A stretch of 39,002 nt of DNA, taken from positions 1 to 39,002 of the forward strand of contig SBFS01000043.1 of assembly GCA_006227825.1 (NCBI GenBank), given 5' to 3'. The DNA is from Burkholderiales bacterium (lineage in GTDB: Bacteria; Pseudomonadota; Gammaproteobacteria; Burkholderiales; Burkholderiaceae_C). Position numbers and translations under genes: made by a program. Below are positions 24,640-31,836 of this stretch, one piece after another. The notes beneath the pieces are model-generated. The model did no database searches, had not been told where the DNA came from, and saw only the letters and a list, made by a program, of their open reading frames with translations. Position 1 is the first letter of the stretch. Each line of letters begins with the position of its first letter.

Positions 24640-24918
24640 TCAGGGCTTGCTGGACGTCGGGAACGGCCAGGCAGCCTGGGGGTTCAGCTTGGTCTGGGCT
24701 GCAGGTGCCGCAGGGGCTGCCGGCGCCTTGGCCGGCTTAGCTTTTTTTGCGGGGGCTGCCTTCTTCGCGGGGGCAGCTTTCTTCGCCGGAGCGGCCTTCT
24801 TCGCCGGGGCGGCCTTCTTCGCCGGGGCGGCCTTCTTCGCCGGGGCGGCCTTCTTCGCCGGAGCGGCCTTCTTCGCCGGAGCGGCCTTCTTGGCCGGGGC
24901 TTTTTTCGCAGTTGCCAT
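24640..24918 (-). CDS. Histone H1-like alanine/lysine/proline protein
   Basis: A 92-residue, very basic, low-complexity protein. After MATAKK come nine exact APAKKA hexapeptides, then an Ala/Pro stretch and a distinct tail ending NPQAAWPFPTSSKP. It resembles the eukaryotic H1 C-terminal tail and the bacterial H1-like proteins of Bordetella and Pseudomonas (BpH1, AlgP), thought to bind DNA. AAGGAG 7 nt upstream fixes the start; a start six codons earlier would put the Shine-Dalgarno inside the gene. The gene is flanked by terminators, so it is a single unit. DNA binding is inferred from composition. Confidence 0.9.
   Translation of the reverse strand: MATAKKAPAKKAAPAKKAAPAKKAAPAKKAAPAKKAAPAKKAAPAKKAAPAKKAAPAKKAKPAKAPAAPAAPAAQTKLNPQAAWPFPTSSKP
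24739..24900 (-). repeat. Nine 18-bp tandem repeats in the H1-like gene
   Basis: Nine tandem units of 18 bp each encode APAKKA, with minor base changes between units (GCCGGGG or GCCGGAG variants). Such an array can gain or lose units in frame. Confidence 0.9.
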
Positions 24919-24927
24919 TGTTTTCTC

Positions 24928-25021
24928 CTTGATCAAGTTGCAAAGAGCACTTCGGGCAAGCAGCTCGACCGAAGTGATTCAGCCCCCTGCGGTCGGGTGG
25001 ATGCATCCACCGTTGACCGCA
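24928..25021 (-). promoter_or_regulatory. Cluster of palindromes upstream of the H1-like gene
   Basis: Three palindromic elements precede the gene: CTTGATCAAG (24928-24937) at the Shine-Dalgarno; CACTTCGG...CCGAAGTG (24948-24955 with 24969-24976, 13-nt loop); and GGTGGATGCATCCACC (24996-25011), a perfect 16-bp palindrome extended by TGCGGTC...GACCGCA arms to 24988-25021. They could be operator sites or a structured 5' UTR. I see no clear -10/-35 pair. Confidence 0.5.
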
Positions 25022-25040
25022 TGAAGTTGAACGCTGTGAC

Positions 25041-25080
25041 AAAACCCTGCACCGGATGCCGAGGCACCGGATGCAGGGTC
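25041..25080 (-). terminator. Intrinsic terminator after nrdB
   Basis: On the minus strand ACCCTGCA-T-CCGG pairs with CCGG-TGCAGGGT and is followed by TTTT, 53 nt after the nrdB stop. It should end the nrdA-nrdB transcript before the H1-like gene. Confidence 0.75.
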
Positions 25081-25132
25081 TTGGTATGGATGCACATGGA
25101 GTTGGAAGCCGTGGCCTTTTCCGTCGTGGAGG

Positions 25133-26290
25133 TCAGTCCCAGGACAGCGCGCCACCGGACTGGTACTCGATGACGCGGGTCTCGAAGAAGTTGCGTTCCT
25201 TCTTGAGATCGATCATCTCGCTCATCCAGGGGAACGGATTCTCTTCGTTGGGGAACAGCGGCTCCAGGCCGATCTGCGTGGCGCGCCGGTTGGCGATGTA
25301 GCGCAGGTAACCCTTGAACATCGAGGCGTTGAGGCCCAGGACACCGCGGGGCATGGTGTCCTCGGCGTAGCGGTACTCCAGGTCGACCGCCTTGAGGAAC
25401 AGGGCCTTGATCTCGGCCTTGAACTCGGGCGTCCAGAGCATCGGGTTCTCGAGCTTGATCGCATTGATCAGGTCGATGCCGAAGTTGCAGTGCATCGACT
25501 CGTCGCGCAGGATGTACTGGTACTGCTCGGCCGCGCCGGTCATCTTGTTCTGCCGGCCCAGCGCGAGGATCTGGGTGAACCCGACGTAGAAGAACAGGCC
25601 TTCCATCAGGCAGGCAAAGACGATCAGGGACTTGAGCAGTGTCTGGTCGGCTTCGGGCGTGCCGGTCTTGAAGTTGGGGTCCATGATCGCGTCGATGAAC
25701 GGGATCAGGAACTCGTCCTTGTCGCGGATGGAGGACACCTCGTGGTACGCATTGAAGATCTCGCCCTCGTCCAGGCCCAGCGACTCGACGATGTACTGGT
25801 AGGCGTGGGTGTGGATCGCCTCTTCAAAGGCCTGGCGCAGCAGGAACTGGCGGCACTCGGGGGCGGTGATGTGGCGGTAGGTGCCCAGGGTGATGTTGTT
25901 GGCGGCCAGAGAGTCGGCTGTGACGAAGAAGCCGAGGTTGCGCTTGACGATGCGGCGCTCGTCCTCGGTCAGGCCGTTGGGGTCCTTCCAGAGCGCGATG
26001 TCGCGGCTCATGTTCACTTCCTGCGGCATCCAGTGGTTGGCACAGGTGGCGAGGTACTTCTCCCAGGCCCACTTGTACTTGAACGGGACCAGCTGGTTGA
26101 CGTCGGTCTGGCCGTTGATGATGCGCTTGTCGGCCACGTTGACGCGGCGCGACTGCGATGCGGTCGGGGCGCCGGGGTGGGCTGCAGAGGGCTTGCTGGA
26201 CAGTGAGCCGGACGCCGCCGGCTCGGGCGCAGGCTGGGAAGGTGTGTGAGGCTTCAGCGAGGGAGTGACGGATTCGTCCCAGGTCAGCAT
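25133..26290 (-). CDS. nrdB: NrdB, class Ia ribonucleotide reductase beta subunit
   Basis: NrdB holds the diiron-tyrosyl radical that starts ribonucleotide reduction in NrdA. Starting at the ATG of MLTWDESV, it has 385 residues. The radical site is EEAIHTHAY, where Glu157 and His160 bind iron and Tyr164 is the radical tyrosine. Other iron ligands are in [23 protein letters not shown] and [10 protein letters not shown]. About 50 N-terminal residues are Pro/Ser/Ala-rich and not part of the fold. A TTG four codons upstream is a less likely start. It follows nrdA by 139 nt, with a long hairpin between and a possible own -10 box. Confidence 0.97.
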   Translation of the reverse strand: MLTWDESVTPSLKPHTPSQPAPEPAASGSLSSKPSAAHPGAPTASQSRRVNVADKRIINGQTDVNQLVPFKYKWAWEKYLATCANHWMPQEVNMSRDIALWKDPNGLTEDERRIVKRNLGFFVTADSLAANNITLGTYRHITAPECRQFLLRQAFEEAIHTHAYQYIVESLGLDEGEIFNAYHEVSSIRDKDEFLIPFIDAIMDPNFKTGTPEADQTLLKSLIVFACLMEGLFFYVGFTQILALGRQNKMTGAAEQYQYILRDESMHCNFGIDLINAIKLENPMLWTPEFKAEIKALFLKAVDLEYRYAEDTMPRGVLGLNASMFKGYLRYIANRRATQIGLEPLFPNEENPFPWMSEMIDLKKERNFFETRVIEYQSGGALSWD

Positions 26291-26310
26291 AGTGATGTCC
26301 AATTCAACGG

Positions 26311-26316
26311 ATTATC
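26311..26316 (-). promoter_or_regulatory. Possible -10 box of nrdB
   Basis: GATAAT on the minus strand lies 20 nt before the nrdB ATG. It would allow nrdB to be transcribed separately from nrdA with a short 5' UTR of about 14 nt. The -35 region is not clear. Confidence 0.35.
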
Positions 26317-26367
26317 GAAGTGTCGGCTTGAAAAGCAAAGGAGTCGTGCACGAGGCGATGCGATTGT

Positions 26368-26400
26368 GTTGTGATGCCGCATCGGATGCGGCACCACAAC
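26368..26400 (-). other. 15-bp hairpin in the nrdA-nrdB spacer
   Basis: On the minus strand GTTGTGGTGCCGCAT pairs with ATGCGGCATCACAAC around a CCG loop: 14 Watson-Crick pairs plus one G-T, which pairs as G-U in RNA. No T-tract follows. It lies 29 nt after the nrdA stop and could stabilise the nrdA mRNA, slow transcription, or set the NrdA:NrdB ratio. Confidence 0.7.
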
Positions 26401-26429
26401 CTTCACCGGGTGCAGGCTCTGCGGGTCGG

Positions 26430-29312
26430 TCACTGGCAGGCTTCGCAGCCCGGGTCGTCGATGGCGCAGAACTTGATGTCCGTTGCCGGCTCGCCCGAGG
26501 CGGACGCGTCCGTTGCCAGGGCGGCAGAGGCCTGCACGGCAACCGCGTTGAGCTGGCCGGCGCGCCCGGTGGATTTCTCGGCCTGCGTGGCCGCGGTGGT
26601 GCGCAGGTAGTAGGTCGTCTTGAGGCCGCGCAGCCAGGCGAGCTTGTAGGTTTCGTCGAGCTTCTTGCCCGAGGCGCCGGCCATGTAGATGTTCAGGCTC
26701 TGCGCCTGGTCGATCCACTTCTGGCGGCGCGCCGCCGCCTCGACCAGCCACATCGGTTCGATCTCGAAAGCGGTGGCGTACAGCGACTTGACATCCTGGG
26801 GCACGCGGTCGATGGGCTGCAGCGAGCCATCGAAGTGCTTGAGGTCCATCACCATGACGTCGTCCCACAGCCCCAGGCGCTTGAGGTCCTTGACCAGGTA
26901 GCTGTTGATGACGGTGAACTCGCCGGACAGGTTGGACTTGACCGACAGGTTGCCAAAGCACGGCTCGATCGAGGCATCCACGCCGATGATGTTGGAGATG
27001 GTGGCCGTGGGCGCGATGGCCACGCAGTTGGAGTTGCGCATGCCGTCACGGGCGATCTTCTGGCGCAGCGCATCCCAGTCCAGCGACGCGGAGCGGTCGA
27101 CATCCACATAGCCGCCGCGCTCGCGCTCCAGCAGCGCCAGCGTGTCGGGCGGCAGGATGCCCCGATCCCACAGCGAGCCCTTGAAGCTGCTGTAGCGTCC
27201 GCGCTCGCGCGAGAGTTCGGTGGAGGCCCAGTAGGCGTAGTAGCAGACCGCTTCCATCGAGCGGTCGGCGAATTCGACCGCGGCGGTGGACGCATACGGG
27301 ATGCGCAGTTCGTACAGCGCGTCCTGGAACCCCATGATGCCCAGTCCGACCGGTCGGTGGCGCAGGTTGGAGTCCCTGGCCTTCTTGACCGCGTAGTAGT
27401 TGATGTCGATCACGTTGTCGAGCATGCGCATGGCGGTGTTGATGGTGCGCTGCAGCTTCTCGTGGTCGAGCTGGCCGTCCCTGATGTGGCGGTGCAGGTT
27501 GACCGAGCCGAGGTTGCAGACGGCGGTCTCGGTGTCGCTGGTGTTGAGCGTGATCTCGGTGCAGAGGTTGGAGCTGTGCACCACGCCGGCGTGCTGCTGG
27601 GGCGAGCGCACATTGCTGGCGTCCTTGAAGGTGATCCAGGGGTGACCGGTCTCGAACAGCATCGAGAGCATCTTGCGCCACAGGTCGACGGCCGGCACCT
27701 TCCTGTACGGCTTGATCTCGCCGCGCGCGGCCTTGTCCTCGTAGGCCAGGTAGGCCTGCTCGAAGTCGGTGCCGAACCTGTCGTGCAGGTCGGGGACGTC
27801 GTTGGGCGAAAACAGGCTCCAGTCGGCCTTTTCCATGACCCGCTTCATGAACAGGTCGGGAATCCAGTTGGCCGTGTTCATGTCGTGGGTGCGCCGGCGG
27901 TCGTCGCCGGTGTTCTTGCGCAGCTCGAGGAACTCTTCGATGTCCAGGTGCCAGGTCTCCAGATAGGTGCAGACCGCGCCCTTGCGCTTGCCGCCCTGGT
28001 TGACCGCCACCGCGGTGTCGTTGACCACCTTGAGGAAGGGCACCACGCCCTGCGACTCGCCGTTGGTGCCCTTGATGTGGGCACCCAGGGCACGCACACG
28101 GGTCCAGTCATTGCCCAGGCCGCCGGCGAACTTGGACAGCAGGGCGTTTTCCTTGATCGATTCGTAGATGCCGTCCAGGTCGTCGGGCACCGTGGTCAGG
28201 TAGCAGCTCGACAGCTGCGAACGCAGCGTGCCGCTGTTGAACAGGGTGGGGGTGCTGCTCATGAAGTCGAACGAGGACAGCACCTCGTAGAACTCGATGG
28301 CGCGCGCCTCGCGGTCGATCTCGCCCAGCGCCAGTCCCATGGCCACGCGCATGAAGAAAGCCTGGGGCATCTCGATGCGCGTCTTGCGCACATGCAGGAA
28401 GTAGCGGTCGTACAGGGTCTGCAGGCCCAGGTAGTCGAACTGCAGGTCGCGCTCGGCCTTGAGCGCCGAGCCCAGCCTGCGCAGGTCGAAGTTCAGCAGC
28501 TCGGGGTTGAGCAGTTCGGCCTCCACGCCGCGCTTGATGAAGCCGGGGAAGTAGTCGGCGTAGCGCTCGTCCATGGCGGACTGGGGCACTTCCTCGCCCA
28601 GGATCTCCTTGCGGATCGTGTGCAGCAGCAGCCGGGCGGTGGCGAAGGTGTAGTCAGGGTCCTTCTCGATCAGCGTGCGGGCGGCCAGGATGGAGGCCTT
28701 GTGGACTTCCTCGATCGGCACGCCGTCATACAGGTTGCGCTTGGTCTCGGCCAGGATGGGTTCCGGGCGGACATCGTCGCCCAGGCCTGCGCAGGCCGAT
28801 TCGATCAGGCTTTGCAGCGCACCGGTGTCCAGCGGCACCCGCTGGCCGCGGTCGGTGACGTGCAGGGCCGTCTCGGCGGCCTGACGGCTGGCCTGGGCCT
28901 GCTGGGCGCGCTCCTGGGCCCGGCGTTCACGGTAGAGCACATAGGCGCGGGCCACCTCGTGGTGCCCGCTGCGCATCAGCCCGAGCTCGACCTGATCCTG
29001 GACGTCCTCGATGTGGAACGTGCCCCCGCCGGGCCGCGAACGCATCAGCGCGCGGATCACGCTCTGTGTGAGCTGGTCCACCGTCTCGCGCACGCTCGCC
29101 GACGCCGCACCCTGTGTGCCGTGCACTGCCAGAAAAGCCTTCATCATCGCGACGGCGATCTTGCTGGGCTCGAAGGAAACCACGGCACCGTTGCGGCGGA
29201 TGATCTGGTAGTGGGCATAGGCCGACCCGGTGGCGGGTGCCGAGGCACCGGCGGAAGCCGGGAGTGGCATGGCCTGGCGGGAAGGGGAGTCGGTGGTTTC
29301 GACGGTCTGCAT
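26430..29312 (-). CDS. nrdA: NrdA, class Ia ribonucleotide reductase alpha subunit
   Basis: NrdA reduces ribonucleoside diphosphates to deoxyribonucleotides. The 960 residues exceed the E. coli length because of an extended N-terminus: an ATP-cone (about residues 35-125, QIIRRNGAVVSFEPSKIAVA), then a second ATP-cone-like domain (about 140-230). The active site is visible in LSSCYLT, SSNLCTEITLN and AVCNLGSVNL, the radical-transfer tyrosines in GLKTTYYLRTT, and the C-terminal cysteines in GCEACQ. The start MQTVETTD has the Shine-Dalgarno sequence AGAGGA upstream; a longer in-frame reading would run into the operator region. A tandem NrdR box overlaps its promoter. Confidence 0.97.
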   Translation of the reverse strand: MQTVETTDSPSRQAMPLPASAGASAPATGSAYAHYQIIRRNGAVVSFEPSKIAVAMMKAFLAVHGTQGAASASVRETVDQLTQSVIRALMRSRPGGGTFHIEDVQDQVELGLMRSGHHEVARAYVLYRERRAQERAQQAQASRQAAETALHVTDRGQRVPLDTGALQSLIESACAGLGDDVRPEPILAETKRNLYDGVPIEEVHKASILAARTLIEKDPDYTFATARLLLHTIRKEILGEEVPQSAMDERYADYFPGFIKRGVEAELLNPELLNFDLRRLGSALKAERDLQFDYLGLQTLYDRYFLHVRKTRIEMPQAFFMRVAMGLALGEIDREARAIEFYEVLSSFDFMSSTPTLFNSGTLRSQLSSCYLTTVPDDLDGIYESIKENALLSKFAGGLGNDWTRVRALGAHIKGTNGESQGVVPFLKVVNDTAVAVNQGGKRKGAVCTYLETWHLDIEEFLELRKNTGDDRRRTHDMNTANWIPDLFMKRVMEKADWSLFSPNDVPDLHDRFGTDFEQAYLAYEDKAARGEIKPYRKVPAVDLWRKMLSMLFETGHPWITFKDASNVRSPQQHAGVVHSSNLCTEITLNTSDTETAVCNLGSVNLHRHIRDGQLDHEKLQRTINTAMRMLDNVIDINYYAVKKARDSNLRHRPVGLGIMGFQDALYELRIPYASTAAVEFADRSMEAVCYYAYWASTELSRERGRYSSFKGSLWDRGILPPDTLALLERERGGYVDVDRSASLDWDALRQKIARDGMRNSNCVAIAPTATISNIIGVDASIEPCFGNLSVKSNLSGEFTVINSYLVKDLKRLGLWDDVMVMDLKHFDGSLQPIDRVPQDVKSLYATAFEIEPMWLVEAAARRQKWIDQAQSLNIYMAGASGKKLDETYKLAWLRGLKTTYYLRTTAATQAEKSTGRAGQLNAVAVQASAALATDASASGEPATDIKFCAIDDPGCEACQ

Positions 29313-29475
29313 GGTTCCTCTTTCGTTTGTTCTGGGGCTTCGGTCCGGCGCGGGTGCCGGGTGCGGGTGGTACGCACACCGCAAGCCGGCAGATCGGTGA
29401 CCGGCAGCCTGGGCTGGCGGCCGGTGGACAATGGGCTTCGGTGATGGCGTTGACGATTTATCGCTGCGCCGGCAC

Positions 29476-29523
29476 ACACTATATATGGTGTCCAGGGTGG
29501 CTTCAAGCCACTACCGGTAGTGT
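29476..29523 (-). promoter_or_regulatory. Tandem NrdR boxes of nrdA
   Basis: ACACTATATATGGTGT (29476-29491) closely matches the NrdR-box consensus. CCACTACCGGTAGTGT (29508-29523) is a second copy with conserved outer arms and a changed centre. Start-to-start distance is 32 bp, about three helical turns, as in known NrdR operators. NrdR represses ribonucleotide reductase genes when dATP/ATP is high. Confidence 0.88.
29478..29506 (-). promoter_or_regulatory. nrdA promoter (-35/-10)
   Basis: On the minus strand TTGAAG (29506-29501), a 17-nt spacer and TATAGT (29483-29478) form a good sigma-70 promoter. The -10 lies inside the first NrdR box and the -35 touches the second, so bound NrdR would block polymerase. 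The 5' UTR would be about 160 nt. Confidence 0.75.
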
Positions 29524-29741
29524 GTCAGGGAAAACACCGTGCGGTCCTCCTGCCCCTTTTCGCCAGACAAAACGCGGCCCGGGGCCGGGAGCATCGCCGC
29601 CAATGTGTCCTGCGTGCCGACAGGCCAGTCGTGCCGCGGATCTGGCGCGCGGATTCCAGCAACGGCGCGCGTTGCGGCCGGTTTTCTTGCCGCAGTGCCC
29701 GAGCCTGCGTGTCCTTTGTCGGGCGCCGGGGCCAAGGGCAC
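29524..29741. other. Spacer between nrdA operator and ampD, no gene seen
   Basis: This is the rest of the 429-nt gene-free stretch between the nrdA start and the ampD stop. Its open frames are short antisense shadows with no family resemblance. CGGC/GCCG arms near 29575-29590, followed on the minus strand by GTTTTG, could be a weak ampD terminator, but I do not consider it established. Confidence 0.5.
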
Positions 29742-30359
29742 TCAGGCCGTGTGCGTCGAAGATTCTCCGGCCACTGTTGCGGGTGGGAAACAGGCGCTCT
29801 CCCATCCGGTCGAGCGTCGCAGCGCCGCCCAGTCGAAACCGCTGCCGGGATCTTGCTTGCGTCCGGGGGCGATGTGCTCATGCCCGGCAATGTGGCGGAT
29901 CGGGTAGCGCTGGCGCAGCGCCGCGCACAGGTCTGCCAGCCGGTCGTACTGAACGGCCTCGAAGGTCTCGCCTTCCAGCCCCTCGAGTTCGATGCCGATC
30001 GAATCGTCGTTGCACTGGCCACGCCCTCGCCACCAGGAAGCGCCGGCATGCCAGGCCCGCGCATCGGCATCGACGAACTGCACCAGCTCGCCGTCGCGGC
30101 GGATCAGGAAATGGCTGGAGACCTGCAGCCCCCGGATCTGCTGGAAGTAAGGGTGTGCATCCCAGTCGAGCCGGTTGGTGAAAAGCTGCTCGATCTCGGG
30201 GCCGCCGTAGATGCCTGGCGGCAGGCTGATCGAATGGATCACGATCAGGTCGACGCAGGCGCCGGCGGGGCGGGGGCCGTGGTTGGGCGACGGGCAGCGC
30301 CGGGCCGCCTGCAGCCAGCCCTGGTCCCAGGGGGAGGGTGTGTGCTCAGCCCGCTTCAT
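29742..30359 (-). CDS. ampD: AmpD, anhydro-N-acetylmuramyl-L-alanine amidase
   Basis: AmpD is the cytoplasmic zinc amidase that splits the stem peptide from 1,6-anhydro-MurNAc during wall recycling. The 205 residues show the zinc ligands His42 (VIHSIS), His160 and Asp170 (AGHEHIAPGRKQDPGSGF), and the catalytic Glu124 (IGIELEG). The order matches E. coli His34, Glu116, His154, Asp164. It overlaps the end of pilR by 14 nt, so it is probably the last gene of a pilS-pilR-ampD transcript. With mpl in the same window, both ends of the tripeptide-recycling route are represented. Confidence 0.96.
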   Translation of the reverse strand: MKRAEHTPSPWDQGWLQAARRCPSPNHGPRPAGACVDLIVIHSISLPPGIYGGPEIEQLFTNRLDWDAHPYFQQIRGLQVSSHFLIRRDGELVQFVDADARAWHAGASWWRGRGQCNDDSIGIELEGLEGETFEAVQYDRLADLCAALRQRYPIRHIAGHEHIAPGRKQDPGSGFDWAALRRSTGWESACFPPATVAGESSTHTA

Positions 30360-31830
30360 CCTCGTCCGATGGCATGGCGATGCCCAGCCGCTGGATGCGG
30401 TAGCGCATCTGCCTGAGGTTCAGGCCCAGGCGCGCGGCCGCCGCGGTGCGGTTGTAGCCGCACTCCCGCAGGGCCTTGAGCAGCACGTCGCGCTCCTGCT
30501 CGTCCAGGAAGCGCTGAAGGTCGGTGGGGATCGAATCCGGCGCAGCAGCCGCAGTGGCTTCAGGCGCAGGGGCGCCGGGGCTGGCCGCCGCCTGCCCGGC
30601 CGCAGGGGCCACGCTCTCCTCACCGAAGTCGTGGGGCTCGAGCCGCTCCCCGTTGCTCAGCGCCAGGGCTCTTTGCAGCAGGTTTTCCAGCTCGCGCACA
30701 TTCCCTTCCAGCGGGTGGGACCGGATCCAGTCGATGGCCTCGGGGGAAAGCTCGGGGGTTGGCTGCCCGCTGTCCTGGCAGATGCGCTGCAGCAACGCGC
30801 CGGCCAGCTGCGGCAGGTCTTCGCGGCGCTCGCGCAGCGAGGGCGTGCGCAGTTCGATGACGTTCAGCCGGTAGAACAGGTCCTGGCGGAACTCGCTGGC
30901 CTGCACCATCGCGGCCAGGTTGCGGTGGGTGGCGCTGACCAGACGGACGTCGACGGGCTCCTCCTGCACGCTGCCCAGCGGGCGAACGCGGCGCTCCTGG
31001 ATCACGCGCAGCAGCTTGGCCTGCATGGCCAGCGGCAGATCGCCGATCTCGTCCAGGAACAGGGTGCCGCCCCGCGCCGCCTGGAAGAACCCCTCCCGGT
31101 CCTGCGTCGCACCGGTGTAGGCACCCTTGCGGGCGCCGAAGAATTCGGCCTCGATGAGGTGCTCGGGGATGGCGCCGCAGTTGACCGCCACGAACGGGCC
31201 GGTGCAGCGGTGGCTGCATTCGTGCACCGCGCGCGCCACGAGCTCCTTGCCGGTGCCCGACTCGCCGAGGATGAGCACGGGGGCCATGCTGGTGGCGACC
31301 TTCTCGATGCGCCCCTTGATCTGCTGGATGATGTGCGATTCCCCGACGATGCGGGCCAGTGCGCGCACACCCGCCGGTGGCGGCGGGGCCGCTGGCATCG
31401 GGGATGCGCCCTGGGCATCGGGCGTGTCCTGCTGGCGCGCCGCCGGCAGATGCCGCCGGCTCGTCATCGCGGCGGCCACGGCGGCGCGCAGCTGCTTGAG
31501 ATCCACCGGTTTGGTCAGGTAGTCGAAGGCGCCGCCCTTGAGGGCCTCGACCGCGTTTTCGGCCGATCCGTAGGCCGTGATGACGATGCTCTTCTCGGTA
31601 CGCTGGCCCTCGGCCAGCTCGTGCAGCAACTCCAGCCCCAGGCCGTCGGGCAGCCGCATGTCCGTGATGAGCACGTCGAAGCGGCGCTGCGCCAGCCATT
31701 CGCGGGCCTGGGTCAGGTCCGGCGCCGAGACCACCTCATGGCCTTCGCGCAGCAGGGTCAGCTCGTAGAGCGTGCGCAGGTCGGGCTCGTCGTCGACAAC
31801 CAGGATGGAGGCGGTCAGGGTTTCGGGCAT
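30346..31830 (-). CDS. pilR: PilR-type sigma-54 response regulator
   Basis: A 494-residue NtrC-family activator. The receiver domain (residues 1-120) has Asp13, Asp14, phosphoacceptor Asp57 (LITDMRL) and the lysine of YLTKP. The AAA+ domain has Walker A GESGTGK (189-195) and Walker B TLFLDEIGD (256-264). The sigma-54 contact loop is GAYTGA (236-241) instead of GAFTGA. The C-terminal Fis-like helix-turn-helix is LLKALRECGYNRTAAAARLG. Position directly after the PilS-like kinase (6-nt gap) suggests PilR, which activates pilin transcription. The pilin gene is not in the window, so the target is inferred. Confidence 0.9.
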   Translation of the reverse strand: MPETLTASILVVDDEPDLRTLYELTLLREGHEVVSAPDLTQAREWLAQRRFDVLITDMRLPDGLGLELLHELAEGQRTEKSIVITAYGSAENAVEALKGGAFDYLTKPVDLKQLRAAVAAAMTSRRHLPAARQQDTPDAQGASPMPAAPPPPAGVRALARIVGESHIIQQIKGRIEKVATSMAPVLILGESGTGKELVARAVHECSHRCTGPFVAVNCGAIPEHLIEAEFFGARKGAYTGATQDREGFFQAARGGTLFLDEIGDLPLAMQAKLLRVIQERRVRPLGSVQEEPVDVRLVSATHRNLAAMVQASEFRQDLFYRLNVIELRTPSLRERREDLPQLAGALLQRICQDSGQPTPELSPEAIDWIRSHPLEGNVRELENLLQRALALSNGERLEPHDFGEESVAPAAGQAAASPGAPAPEATAAAAPDSIPTDLQRFLDEQERDVLLKALRECGYNRTAAAARLGLNLRQMRYRIQRLGIAMPSDEDEAG

Positions 31831-31836
31831 GCCGGT

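Noticed and set aside
24739-24900. Possible CRISPR-like array from regular 18-bp repeats
   Set aside because: The units are directly adjacent with no spacers and encode APAKKA in a protein frame.
25041-25080. Repeated ACCGGATGC words as a regulator site
   Set aside because: They are explained by the two arms of the nrdB terminator.
26265-29444. A 1059-codon plus-strand frame opposite nrdA
   Set aside because: The composition is artificial (rich in Gly, Val, Asp, His, Gln), it is antisense to nrdA, and it shows no recognisable motif.
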